Source of the DNA: an uncultured Eubacteriales bacterium | GTDB taxonomy: Bacteria > Bacillota > Clostridia > Oscillospirales > Acutalibacteraceae | Direction of reading: 5' to 3' | DNA length: 64,000 nt | Assembly (NCBI GenBank): GCA_934546985.1 | Contig: CAKTEE010000006.1 | Span: forward strand, 132,760-196,759 | Shown here: positions 36,696 through 45,520 of the stretch, one piece after another | How the letters are laid out: every line of letters begins with the position of its first letter | Position numbering within the stretch: the stretch's first letter is position 1 | Translations under genes and position numbers: made by a program | The notes under the pieces: model-generated | Told to the model about the DNA's origin: nothing | Database searches by the model: none | What the model saw: the letters and a program-made list of their open reading frames with translations, nothing else

Positions 36696-37922
36696 ATGAA
36701 AAGATTTGTTTATGCGGACAATGCCGCAACTACAAAAGTATCTGAAAACGTCCTTTCCGCAATGCTCCCCTATTTCTGTGAGAATTACGGAAATCCCTCC
36801 AGCCTTTATGCATTCGCAGACAAGGCTAAAAGGGCCGTTGAACATGCACGGGAACAGGTTGCCGCCGCTCTGCATGCAGACCCGAAAGAAATTTACTTTA
36901 CTTCAGGCGGTTCAGAGGGCGATAACTGGGCTATTAAAGGCGCTGCACTGATGCGTGCCCGTCAGGGAAAAAAACATATTATTTCCAGCCGTTTTGAACA
37001 CCATGCGGTATTACACACACTGCGTGCCCTTGAAAAAGACGGTTATGAAATCACATATATTGATGTTGGGACAGACGGTATTATCAATGCGCAGGATATT
37101 GCAGACGCCATACGCAGTGATACGGCACTCGTTTCCATTATGTATGTAAATAATGAGATTGGGACAATTCAGCCAATTCCGGAAATTGGAAAAATATGCC
37201 GTGAAAAAGGTGTGTTATTTCATACAGACGCGGTTCAGGCTATAGGCCATATTGAAATAGACGTAAAAGAGCAATGCATCGATATCCTTTCCCTTTCCGG
37301 TCATAAGATACACGGCCCCAAGGGTATTGGCGCACAATATATCCGCAAAGGAATTGTACTGCCAAACCTTGTTGACGGCGGTGCACAGGAACGTGGAAAA
37401 CGTGCAGGAACCGAAAATGTTCCGGCGATTGTTGGTTTGGGTGCAGCTATTGAGGAAGCCTGCCAAAACATTGCAGAACGTGAGGCTAAAATCCGTATGC
37501 TGCGCGATAGACTTTTTGACGAAGCTTCGAAAATTACCCATTCACGTATTAACGGCAGCCGTGACAAACGCATCGCAGGAAATTTCAACATGAGCTTTGA
37601 GGGAATTGAAGGTGAATCCCTGCTTTTGCTTATGGATATGAATGGTATTTGCTGCTCGTCCGGCTCTGCATGCACCTCCGGCTCCTTAGACCCCAGCCAT
37701 GTATTACTCGCTATAGGGCTGCCCCACGAGGTCGCTCACGGCTCCCTGCGGTTATCTTTAAATGAATATAACACCGAGGAAGATGTTGACCAAATCTTGG
37801 AAGCCCTTCCGAAAATTATACAACGGCTTCGTGACATGTCCCCCCTCTGGGATGAAATTATTGTCAAAGACAACAAGCAGACCGAAGAAAGGATGAAATC
37901 TGTATGTACAGCGAAAAAGTAA
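36696..37922 (+). CDS. nifS: cysteine desulfurase (NifS/IscS type)
   Basis: 408 residues. PLP enzyme that supplies sulfur for Fe-S clusters. YADNAATTKVSENVL at the N-terminus, VNNEIGTIQPI, PLP-lysine motif SLSGHKIHGPKGIG, and the active Cys in CCSSGSACTSGSLDPSHVL. The second ATG (36696) fits the AGGGG spacing better than the first (36690). Overlaps nifU by 19 bp. Confidence 0.94.
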   Translation: MKRFVYADNAATTKVSENVLSAMLPYFCENYGNPSSLYAFADKAKRAVEHAREQVAAALHADPKEIYFTSGGSEGDNWAIKGAALMRARQGKKHIISSRFEHHAVLHTLRALEKDGYEITYIDVGTDGIINAQDIADAIRSDTALVSIMYVNNEIGTIQPIPEIGKICREKGVLFHTDAVQAIGHIEIDVKEQCIDILSLSGHKIHGPKGIGAQYIRKGIVLPNLVDGGAQERGKRAGTENVPAIVGLGAAIEEACQNIAEREAKIRMLRDRLFDEASKITHSRINGSRDKRIAGNFNMSFEGIEGESLLLLMDMNGICCSSGSACTSGSLDPSHVLLAIGLPHEVAHGSLRLSLNEYNTEEDVDQILEALPKIIQRLRDMSPLWDEIIVKDNKQTEERMKSVCTAKK

Positions 37923-38323
37923 TGGACCATTTTACAAATCCCCGCAATGTTGGAGAACTGCCTGATGCCAACGGTATTGGTACAGTCGGCAACAAGGTCT
38001 GCGGTGATATTATGAAAATGTATATTAAAGTAGAAAACGATGTAATTGTTGACGTTAAATTTAAAACTTTCGGATGCGGTTCTGCTATTGCCACCAGTTC
38101 CATTGCAACTGAAATGATTAAGGGCCGCACCATTCAGGAAGCACTTAATCTTTCCAACAAAGCGGTTGTAGAAGCATTAGACGGTCTGCCGGCACATAAA
38201 ATTCATTGTTCTGTTTTAGCTGAACAGTCAATTAAAGCTGCTATTGCAGACTATTATACACGTCAGGGCATTGACCCCACCCCAATTGTCGGCGAAATTG
38301 AAGAATGCGAAGCCTGCCACTGA
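37904..38323 (+). CDS. nifU: Fe-S cluster scaffold protein (NifU/IscU N-terminal type)
   Basis: 139 residues. Holds nascent Fe-S clusters from the desulfurase. Cluster ligands are seen in VCGDIMKMY (Cys, Asp), GCGSAIATSS (Cys) and HCSVLAEQ (Cys). It has a short C-terminal extension with EECEACH, a further CxxC not found in all IscU proteins. The start overlaps nifS; RBS AAAGGA. Confidence 0.94.
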   Translation: MYSEKVMDHFTNPRNVGELPDANGIGTVGNKVCGDIMKMYIKVENDVIVDVKFKTFGCGSAIATSSIATEMIKGRTIQEALNLSNKAVVEALDGLPAHKIHCSVLAEQSIKAAIADYYTRQGIDPTPIVGEIEECEACH

Positions 38324-38417
38324 TTGATAATATCATCAGTAACATACTACCCTCTCAAAATACTACACTGATGTATTATTCATCTGAGAACACGGACAAT
38401 TAAATTCTCTAAACTAC

Positions 38418-38467
38418 AAAGCACTTGTTACTAACCGAAAGAAACGGTCAAGAGACAAGTGCTTTTC
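38418..38467 (+). terminator. terminator after nifU
   Basis: AAAGCACTTGT pairs with ACAAGTGCTTT (11 bp) around a long loop, followed by TTC. Confidence 0.7.
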
Positions 38468-38582
38468 ATTAATAAATCATAATACATTGCCTAAAAATAT
38501 GCTTGCCTCATGGATGACTGGATGGAAATTCAAAACCTCACGCCTTTATTGCAGAATAGAAACCTTTATCTCTTGAAAACGA

Positions 38583-38690
38583 GCCGTATACATTTTTAAA
38601 TCTCTGCCGCAACTGACAAAATATGCTCTTACTGCCGATATTTACACACATACAGATATAATTTATTCAAAGATTTAGCGGTAAAATGTA
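38583..38690 (+). pseudogene. possible tyrosine-recombinase (integrase) C-terminal remnant
   Basis: One frame reads LTKYALTADIYTHTD (38613-38657), which resembles the C-terminal catalytic region of phage/ICE tyrosine recombinases (LTADIYTHTD-like, with the active-site tyrosine). The remnant then hits a stop; a second frame continues LFKDLAVKCNI. No other integrase motif remains. Its position next to the 3' end of tRNA-Lys is typical of an integrated element. Short and decayed; treat as tentative. Confidence 0.42.
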
Positions 38691-38742
38691 ATATATAAAT
38701 CATTTGCAATCCTTATTTTTGCTCATATTTTCAAACATGAGT

Positions 38743-38788
38743 AAAAGACCTCGAAACCATTACAATTCAAAGGTTTCAAGGTCTTTTA
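38743..38788 (-). terminator. terminator of tRNA-Lys
   Basis: A 16-bp stem with one mismatch (AAAAGACCTTGAAACC / GGTTTCGAGGTCTTTT on the minus strand), directly after the tRNA. Confidence 0.85.
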
Positions 38789-38790
38789 AC

Positions 38791-38866
38791 TGGTGATCCA
38801 TCGGAGATTCGAACTCCGGACACCTTGATTAAAAGTCAAGTGCTCTGCCAACTGAGCTAATGGATC
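38791..38866 (-). tRNA. tRNA-Lys (anticodon TTT)
   Basis: Acceptor GATCCAT/ATGGATC, D-arm GCTCAGTTGGCAGAGC, anticodon stem CTTGA/TCAAG with loop CTTTTAA (anticodon TTT), T-arm CGGAGTTCGAATCTCCG, discriminator A and an encoded CCA. All four stems pair fully. Confidence 0.97.
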
Positions 38867-39158
38867 ATACATGATTTAGACGACTTTGATAGTATATCAA
38901 TTTTAGACCTATTTGTCAAGAGTTTTTCTAATTTTTTTAATTATAAATTTAAACCAAAGCACCTAAATTTTAGATATAACCTTTTTGTATTGATTTTAAC
39001 CATGAGAATGAATTTAAAATACTCACCAAAAATTCTGAAAAAAGATTCTTCGTTATGTTATCAATCTATTTATATAATTCATTCACGCAATCATTTTAGA
39101 TGTTGTTTTAAAATAATCTCGGTCTTATAATTAATGCATAAAAAACCATCGTCAACTA
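38867..39158. other. AT-rich gap upstream of tRNA-Lys
   Basis: Very AT-rich; no gene, hairpin with T tract or clear promoter was recognised apart from the leader of the tRNA itself. Confidence 0.5.
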
Positions 39159-39737
39159 TTACTGCAAAAGCAATTCTTCCGGCACTATTTGTTTAAGCAA
39201 CTCATTAAATTCTCCTTCCAACTCAGAATAATTTTCAACGACATGCATGGTTGTTTCTGATGGAGTATAAATATACGGAAGCCTCGTTGAAGCAATAGGG
39301 ATAATATTTCCATCCTCATCATAAAAAGCCACGAAAAAACCATAAGGCCCTAATGCCATATCATTTTGCGTTACCGATGTTTTCATCTTTTTTAATAAAG
39401 TTACCCACTGTTGAATATACGCAGGATCCTCACTTAAAAAAAAGTGATTTTTAATATCTTGATCAAAAACATCCAATCGCACTTTAGATAAATGATTTGC
39501 TTTAAGAGAACCCAATAAATCCTTAAATCTTTTTTCTTCTGCTGTCAATTCTTCCTTTGTAGCTATGTGAGGTGGCGGGAACTCAGTAACACTGTCATTG
39601 AAATTTGTTTGTTCTATTTGTGTTGTCTCTGTTTGAGATGCTGTATAGTAAGAATTACTATTCCCTTTTTTACAAGCAGTTAAAATAATAACAAATAATA
39701 AACACAATATGATAAGCTTTTTACCTTTTATTATCAT
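39159..39737 (-). CDS. putative lipoprotein of unknown function
   Basis: 192 residues. Basic start (MIIKGKKL), hydrophobic helix and the lipobox LTAC (Cys about residue 22) mark a signal peptidase II substrate. A Ser/Thr-rich linker follows, then a predominantly alpha/beta domain (residues ~55-190, with GPYGFFVAFYDEDGNIIPI) that I do not recognise. Start at 39737 because AGGAGG lies eight bases upstream; earlier in-frame starts overlap the RBS. Codon use is more AT-rich than the neighbouring core genes. Confidence 0.78.
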   Translation of the reverse strand: MIIKGKKLIILCLLFVIILTACKKGNSNSYYTASQTETTQIEQTNFNDSVTEFPPPHIATKEELTAEEKRFKDLLGSLKANHLSKVRLDVFDQDIKNHFFLSEDPAYIQQWVTLLKKMKTSVTQNDMALGPYGFFVAFYDEDGNIIPIASTRLPYIYTPSETTMHVVENYSELEGEFNELLKQIVPEELLLQ

Positions 39738-39852
39738 AGCGTATTCCTCCTGCGTCATTAACAAATTTTTATGTTTTTATAAAAATATCGGTAATCCATT
39801 GATCCAAACTATAAAACAACATATTGCTACCATTGTCAATGCAATCTTATAC

Positions 39853-40134
39853 TTAGATATCATCATACCATTCTCCGGCATCAAGAGCATAACTATATCT
39901 ACTATTTTGATCCGATCGTATAGTAATCATAAAAATAATATTATCACAAATTTCATTTCCTATGAAATCATAACCTGGCCGAGCCTGCCAGCCAATAGGA
40001 AATTTCGAGGATGGTTTATAAAATGTTAAGTCTATTACATATTTTTCTATCACCGCCTTCAATTTTTCTTGAGTTTTCGGCGGTTCACAAATCATGAAAA
40101 TTGCCTGTAAGAAATAAGATATATTTACGTACAT
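39853..40134 (-). CDS. hypothetical ORF, doubtful
   Basis: 93 residues with no recognised family. No Shine-Dalgarno precedes the ATG at 40134 or the internal ATG (residue 14). The peptide has KTQEKLKAVIEKYVIDL and GYDFIGNEICDNIIF, which reads like real protein, so it may be a fragment of a larger lost gene upstream of the lipoprotein. Confidence 0.35.
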   Translation of the reverse strand: MYVNISYFLQAIFMICEPPKTQEKLKAVIEKYVIDLTFYKPSSKFPIGWQARPGYDFIGNEICDNIIFMITIRSDQNSRYSYALDAGEWYDDI

Positions 40135-40293
40135 AAATAATTAACTGCTATACGCTATTTTATCAGTGCGTTTAAAGTTTTCAGATAAAATCTTACCTTT
40201 TCTACATTATATCATATTATCAACAAAACGGAATAAATCTGATGAATTTTGACGATGACATTTTATTCACAGATTTTAGATGTTTATTTTCAC

Positions 40294-40324
40294 TTGACTG
40301 TACCCCAAGGGATTAGAGTATGAT
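40294..40324 (+). promoter_or_regulatory. MerR-type promoter with 19-bp spacer
   Basis: TTGACT (40294-40299) and TATGAT (40319-40324) are 19 bp apart, the unusually long spacing that MerR regulators act on. The spacer holds a short partial dyad, ACCCCAAGGG. The expected transcript start is only ~13 bases before ATG 40344. Confidence 0.68.
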
Positions 40325-40343
40325 TACTTTTGAGGTGATAATT

Positions 40344-41222
40344 ATGATGATTCATGAAGCCGCTAAAATGACCAATTTGACTAAAAAAGCAATTATATAC
40401 TACACCGAGCAAGAACTCATTTCTCCGGTAATTCTGAAAAACGGATATCGAGATTACAGTGAAAGAGATATTATACGTTTAAAAGAAATTTATGTATTAC
40501 GGAATCTGGGACTAAGTACACGTCAAATCAAAATGATATTGGACAATCATTCCAAAGAAACACTGCAAAAGTTGTGTACAACAAAAGAATTGAGTATCCA
40601 AAGAGAATCTATCAAAAAAGACTTACTGGAACAACTCTCTGCCGACAAGTCTTATGACGATATAAAACAGCAATTAGAAATGCTGGATGCCAAAAAAACA
40701 ATTACAGAAAAGCTTCTGGAGGCTTTCCCCGGTTATTATGGGAGATTTATCTGTCTGCATTTTGCCGGATTCTTAAACGAACCTATTACCACCTCACAAC
40801 AGCAAACTGCATATGATGAAATTATTATATTTCTAGATAATTTTCCCTCCATCGATTTTCCGGAAGATTTAAAGAACTTCTTATATGAAACTACAAAGCA
40901 TATACAAACAGAACACATATTTAAAATTTTAGAAAATACAAAACAATCCATTACTGAACCGGAGCTATTTATTTCAGAAAACAGAAAAATATTGGAAGAT
41001 TATTTGACGTTTAAACAATCAAAAGAATATCTTGAATCTCCAATTTACAGGATTCAAAAGATTTTAAAGGAATTCAATAAAACAAACGGCTATAACGATA
41101 TTTTTATTCCGGCCATGATAAAACTCAGCCCTTCTTATGCAAAATATTATGCCCAACTGCAGAAAGCAAATCAGATGCTGTTAAAACAATTTCCTGAAAT
41201 CCAGGATATTATAAACCAATAA
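40344..41222 (+). CDS. MerR family transcriptional regulator with large C-terminal domain
   Basis: 292 residues. Winged helix at the N-terminus (MIHEAAKMTNLTKKAIIYYTE, NGYRDYSERDIIRLKEI), then a coiled coil (~85-130), then a long alpha-helical domain (~130-290) that is not a known ligand domain to me. Start at 40344 because GAGGTG lies upstream and the -10 box overlaps the earlier ATG at 40320. Likely autoregulated from the promoter at 40294. The target may be the following membrane-protein operon. Confidence 0.87.
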   Translation: MMIHEAAKMTNLTKKAIIYYTEQELISPVILKNGYRDYSERDIIRLKEIYVLRNLGLSTRQIKMILDNHSKETLQKLCTTKELSIQRESIKKDLLEQLSADKSYDDIKQQLEMLDAKKTITEKLLEAFPGYYGRFICLHFAGFLNEPITTSQQQTAYDEIIIFLDNFPSIDFPEDLKNFLYETTKHIQTEHIFKILENTKQSITEPELFISENRKILEDYLTFKQSKEYLESPIYRIQKILKEFNKTNGYNDIFIPAMIKLSPSYAKYYAQLQKANQMLLKQFPEIQDIINQ

Positions 41223-41323
41223 ACGTGAAAACAAAATACAAATTTTATATTTTTAAGTATTGACTTCTCCATTTTCATTTTGTTAAACTAAGCTTATTAA
41301 AACAGAAAAAGGAAACTAAAAAC

Positions 41324-42544
41324 ATGAAGTTTATAAATGCGTTTCAAAAACGTCCTATATTATATTCCTATTTATGTGCATTATGCATAACATTATTAAA
41401 TCTCTCGCTTATTTTTTCACCTATATCATTATTTCTTATTTGCACTTTTTTATTTCATCCCATTGTTCTCACATTTTTAAATATATTCTATCTTTTCCAC
41501 AGACATCCGAAACCTTTGACGCTGTCTGCCGGAAAAAAAATTGAAGTCTTAACTATCATTCTCGGAACGTTTTATTCATTACTGTATTTTTCCCTCAATA
41601 TACTTATGATTGAATGGAAAGACTGGCAAGAACCACTGTACAGTTTTCAACTGCATACCCCTATTGCCAAAAATACAACGCCGACCGTCATTGCTATCGC
41701 TGTTATTGCCATAACTGCATATTTTATATTAAGATTTGTTCCTTTAAAAAAACTTCCGCCATTAATTATTGTTATTTGCATCTCTGCGATATACCTGGGA
41801 ATGGCGTTATGTATATTAGAGATTATTCAGTTATATAAAAATGATTTAAGTTATCTCTTACCCTGCTTGTTCCCATTTAATTGTATTTTAATTGCTGCTA
41901 AAACATTAAAAGAAATCATCAGACAATGGAATAAAATCAATCAAGAAACAGAACATTCAGAAAAATTCACCGGAAAACCTGTGCTAAATAAATTAAATAA
42001 TCTTTTAATACGCTCTGTCAATTGGCCTTGGCTTGCGCTTATGGGAACATTACCTTTACTATACATATCTATTATAATTCTTATGCTGTTCGGACAAGCA
42101 CCGGACAGTATTATAAAAGCTTGGACAGAAACTGCAGACTGGAATCTTTCTCAGCATATTGCACCGCAAAATTTACCATACGATGGACATTACCTTTGCA
42201 CTGTTGCTGCCAGAGGACATAAAAAAATAGTAAAACCGCTCCGATTAGGTCAACGTCATGGGCATAAAGTTATCGTGAACCGCCAGCTTTGTATTGCAAA
42301 TGCCTTTGAACAAATATTAGAAGAAAAACTCCCCCGTCTGCACAAACTTATCAGGTACATTTATGATACTTACGGTTATCCGATTGCTAAACATATTCAT
42401 TCTCCCTTGGCTGCCGATGCGGTTTACATTATTATGAAACCCGCAGAATGGTTTTTTCTAATCGTCATTTACTTATGCGACGTAAAACCTGAAAACCGCA
42501 TTGCAATACAATATTTTCCACTAAAAAACAGGAGGCTGCAATGA
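41324..42544 (+). CDS. multi-pass membrane protein, DUF6688-like
   Basis: 406 residues. Seven or so hydrophobic helices in the first ~275 residues, then a soluble C-terminal domain with DGHYLCTVAARGHKKIVKPL, GQRHGHKVIVNRQLCIANAF. I associate this domain with the DUF6688 family from memory; function unknown. The last four bases overlap the nucleotidyltransferase start (ATGA), so both are coupled. It follows a MerR regulator by 100 bp. Confidence 0.75.
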   Translation: MKFINAFQKRPILYSYLCALCITLLNLSLIFSPISLFLICTFLFHPIVLTFLNIFYLFHRHPKPLTLSAGKKIEVLTIILGTFYSLLYFSLNILMIEWKDWQEPLYSFQLHTPIAKNTTPTVIAIAVIAITAYFILRFVPLKKLPPLIIVICISAIYLGMALCILEIIQLYKNDLSYLLPCLFPFNCILIAAKTLKEIIRQWNKINQETEHSEKFTGKPVLNKLNNLLIRSVNWPWLALMGTLPLLYISIIILMLFGQAPDSIIKAWTETADWNLSQHIAPQNLPYDGHYLCTVAARGHKKIVKPLRLGQRHGHKVIVNRQLCIANAFEQILEEKLPRLHKLIRYIYDTYGYPIAKHIHSPLAADAVYIIMKPAEWFFLIVIYLCDVKPENRIAIQYFPLKNRRLQ

Positions 42545-43209
42545 TTCAAATTGATGTATATTTACATAAACTTATAAATGAATTAAAAATTGCTTTCGAC
42601 ACACGGTTGATTTACGTAGGCTTGCAGGGCAGCTATAGCAGAAATGAAGCCTCTGAAAACAGTGATATTGATATTGTTGTTATATTAGATGAATTGCAAA
42701 TGGCAGATATGGATACTTACCGACATATATTAAACGCTTTAGAATATACAAAACAATCCTGCGGCTTTATTTGCGGAAAAGAGGAAATGAAAAATTGGAA
42801 CCCATTGGAAATCTGCCAATTTAAACATGAAACAAAAAATTATTACGGTGAATTAGAACCTTTGCTTCCTTCCTACCATTTAGCAGATGTAAAAAATCAT
42901 GTTAAACTCAGCGTCTGCAATCTGTTCCATATGCTTTGCCACGAATATATTCATGCTAAACAAGAGGAACGCCGAAAAAATCTTCAGTTTTCTTACAAGG
43001 CTGTTTTTTATCTTTTGCAAAATCTTCATTATTTACGCACAGGTAATTATATAGACACAAAATCGGAACTACTGAATGCACTATCAAATGATAAGGACCG
43101 CCTGCTTTTACAAACTGCATTGGATATAAAAGAAAATGAAAATTTTAATTTTCAGACAGCAAATAATCTGCTGTTTCAATGGTGCAAAGAAACACTAAAA
43201 AGTATGTAG
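42541..43209 (+). CDS. MNT-type nucleotidyltransferase
   Basis: 222 residues. YVGLQGSYSRNEASENSDIDIVVI (residues ~27-50) is the G-S-x-x-x-x-N-x-x-S-D-x-D signature of minimal nucleotidyltransferases (antibiotic-modifying or MNT-HEPN type). A helical domain with HEYIHAKQEERRKN follows, resembling a kanamycin nucleotidyltransferase C-terminal or HEPN-like part. Substrate unknown. Translationally coupled to the membrane protein. Confidence 0.82.
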   Translation: MIQIDVYLHKLINELKIAFDTRLIYVGLQGSYSRNEASENSDIDIVVILDELQMADMDTYRHILNALEYTKQSCGFICGKEEMKNWNPLEICQFKHETKNYYGELEPLLPSYHLADVKNHVKLSVCNLFHMLCHEYIHAKQEERRKNLQFSYKAVFYLLQNLHYLRTGNYIDTKSELLNALSNDKDRLLLQTALDIKENENFNFQTANNLLFQWCKETLKSM

Positions 43210-43256
43210 ACCGATTACAAGAAAGATTATAAAAAACAATCAGAATAATTAAAATA

Positions 43257-43283
43257 GGCAACCGTTAAAAAACGGTTGCCATA
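43257..43283 (+). terminator. terminator after the nucleotidyltransferase
   Basis: GGCAACCGTT and AACGGTTGCC form a perfect stem; the tail ATAATAATT is weak. Confidence 0.65.
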
Positions 43284-43347
43284 ATAATTAAAGTTTCTTT
43301 GATATAACGGACTGTATTCCTTTCAAAAACACATGACTTAACATACA

Positions 43348-43380
43348 AAAACGCTCCGGAAATTCCGGAGCGTTTTTTAT
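43348..43380. terminator. bidirectional terminator after the surface protein
   Basis: AACGCTCCGGA and TCCGGAGCGTT form an 11-bp perfect stem with A and T runs on both sides. Confidence 0.9.
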
Positions 43381-43394
43381 AAAAGAATTATCTC

Positions 43395-45251
43395 TTACAG
43401 TCCAAGGCCATAAGCTTTTTCTATCAAAGCAAGAGCATCAGATGCAGAAACAGCTGTAGAAGTAACCGTTACATAGATACCATGACCGGTTTCCTGATAG
43501 TTTACAAACATACCAAGAGATTCACAGGTATAACGCAGCGGGCCCATGGTTACACCATTGTTAATGGTAAACGCACTCGGAGCATTTGTGGTACCAAGCA
43601 AAGCACCGGTAGAAGAATACTTAGAAACTGCATTGCTGCCCGGAGTTACCAGCAAGTATTCGCCGTTCGCTTTGTTTGTAACCTTTGTCTTCTGAGTAGC
43701 TTCATCATAAGCTACATCAAAGCCGCTTACTTCTGCAATGTAACGCAGCGGCATCATAGCTGTGCCGTTTACATTGGTAAGGGTTGCATAACCAGTAGCA
43801 TACTGAGTGGTCGGATATACACTGCCATCAACGTATGCTTTAGTTGCATCAAACTTCATGACAATCTCTTTGCCAGTTTCAATAACGCCACCACCAACAT
43901 TAATGGTAATGGAATCTGTTTTTCCGTTTGCTGTAGCTTTCAATACAGCAGTACCCTCTGCTTTTGCTGTAACAGTAGCCATTGGGTTACCGTTGCCATC
44001 GTTGCCGCCGGTAGTCAATGTAACGCAACCAGCCGGAGAAACGTTGGTCAATTCCCAAACAACATTGGTGGAACCTGCAACAATTGTGCAGTCAGCAATA
44101 AACTGTTTGGACTCATTTACATTCAGACTTGCAGAAGTTACATCTGCACGGTTAGAATCAAGGATGTTCATATAATAACCGCCAGAAGAACCGGATTCTG
44201 TAACATAAACATCAAAAGTACCTAATACTGCATTATTCGCACCATAAGCAGTTACTGTAGCCAAACCGCCGACAGTTTTACCAGTAACATTTGCACTGCC
44301 ATCGGAATTCTTTGCAACTGTAATTGCAGAAGTATCACCGCCGGTAACAGCCCAGGAAGTTACTGACAAGCTGCAGGTAACTTTAACAGTAGTATTTACA
44401 TCAACTGTTGTAAGACCAACAATCGGGCTACCATTTGCAAGGAAGTTTGCACTGGTAGCTTCATTAACTTTTACAGTGAAAGTTAAAGTTTTACCATACA
44501 GATCCAGAGTAATCTGGGAAGAACCAACATTAGCACCGAGAATAGTAACCGGAACACCGGTTGTACCTCTGCTAACGGTTACTGCGTTTCCAGACTGTGT
44601 TACCTCTAATTTAGAAGGATCTGTACAATCAACCAAAACATCAATTGCCTGACCTTTTTCAATTGTCAGGGTAGAACCGTTTGCAATAGCGCCTTCTACA
44701 GTAGAAGCATTCAGCATGATTGTTGCGTTAGTAACGTTGATAACAACCTGTGCTGTACCGTTATCGCTGTCAGTTGCAACGAGGGTTACGGAACCAACTT
44801 TGCTAAAGCTGACAAGAGCGCCGCCGTTATAGTTATCATTGAGAGTTGCGCCGCAGGTGTTATTTGTGATAGACCATTTGATGGGAGCCTTATTACTTTC
44901 AGCAGTGAAGAAAACTGAGCCTTCTTCAACGCCTACGTTAACAGGAGCGGTAACAGCATTGCCTGCACCGTCTTTAATGGTAACATTGCTTACGCTGCCT
45001 ACTACATTGTAATAGCGATCATCTGGCGGCGGAGTTGTAATCCACCAGCAATTGTCTTTAACCTGGTATTTAATACCGTCTACTATTACTGTGTCGCCTA
45101 CTTGAAGACCATTCCCCTGATTGACACCGACGTCTTCCCAACTGGCATAATCTGCTGCACCTGCGATCATTCCGGCTGAGATAACGCCCATGAGCATTAC
45201 GACAGCAATCAGCAAGCTGAGCGCCTTGGAGAATTTTGCTGACTTTTTCAT
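43395..45251 (-). CDS. secreted surface protein with Ig-like repeats and a copper-amine-oxidase-N-like domain
   Basis: 618 residues. An N-terminal signal peptide (MKKSAKFSKALSLLIAV, cleavage near AGAA-DYA) is followed by several bacterial Ig-like (BIG2-like) modules of ~85 residues, rich in Thr, Val and Asn (for example VTLVATDSDNGTAQVVINV, VTVSRGTTGVPVTILG). The last ~130 residues hold a copper amine oxidase N-terminal-like domain (MMPLRYIAEVSGFDVAYDEATQKT, then MGPLRYTCESLGMFVNY). Probably a wall-associated or S-layer-like protein. ATG 45251 with GAGGAGG upstream is preferred over TTG 45257. Expressed from a promoter ~140 bases upstream. Confidence 0.83.
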   Translation of the reverse strand: MKKSAKFSKALSLLIAVVMLMGVISAGMIAGAADYASWEDVGVNQGNGLQVGDTVIVDGIKYQVKDNCWWITTPPPDDRYYNVVGSVSNVTIKDGAGNAVTAPVNVGVEEGSVFFTAESNKAPIKWSITNNTCGATLNDNYNGGALVSFSKVGSVTLVATDSDNGTAQVVINVTNATIMLNASTVEGAIANGSTLTIEKGQAIDVLVDCTDPSKLEVTQSGNAVTVSRGTTGVPVTILGANVGSSQITLDLYGKTLTFTVKVNEATSANFLANGSPIVGLTTVDVNTTVKVTCSLSVTSWAVTGGDTSAITVAKNSDGSANVTGKTVGGLATVTAYGANNAVLGTFDVYVTESGSSGGYYMNILDSNRADVTSASLNVNESKQFIADCTIVAGSTNVVWELTNVSPAGCVTLTTGGNDGNGNPMATVTAKAEGTAVLKATANGKTDSITINVGGGVIETGKEIVMKFDATKAYVDGSVYPTTQYATGYATLTNVNGTAMMPLRYIAEVSGFDVAYDEATQKTKVTNKANGEYLLVTPGSNAVSKYSSTGALLGTTNAPSAFTINNGVTMGPLRYTCESLGMFVNYQETGHGIYVTVTSTAVSASDALALIEKAYGLGL

Positions 45252-45394
45252 TGGCAATTTGCCTCCTCTTTGATTTTTTCGCCATTGCCCACCAAAAAAT
45301 TATGATGAACCACGACAATGAAAATGCGTTCGTTAATTTACATACAATACAACTTTTCTAAAAGCCTATTTATATGTATTTAACCTACGTTTAT

Positions 45395-45423
45395 ATTTTA
45401 TAACACAAATTACCAAGTTGCAA
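45395..45423 (-). promoter_or_regulatory. promoter of the surface protein
   Basis: On the minus strand TTGCAA, 17-bp spacer, TAAAAT, giving a ~135-base untranslated leader before ATG 45251. No riboswitch was recognised in that leader. Confidence 0.7.
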
Positions 45424-45520
45424 GAGCAAAATGAAATCAGCAAAAATAGCAAATTTATGCCAAAAAACAAGACGGAGCTTTGTTTTTTTTATGATAATAA
45501 CCACTAAAAATACGCACATA

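Noticed and set aside
38791..38866. Attachment-site duplication at tRNA-Lys
   Set aside because: No second copy of the tRNA 3' end was seen in the window, so no element borders can be given.
43482..44225. Long plus-strand open frames opposite the surface protein
   Set aside because: They are shadows of the repetitive low-complexity coding strand; no RBS or family match.
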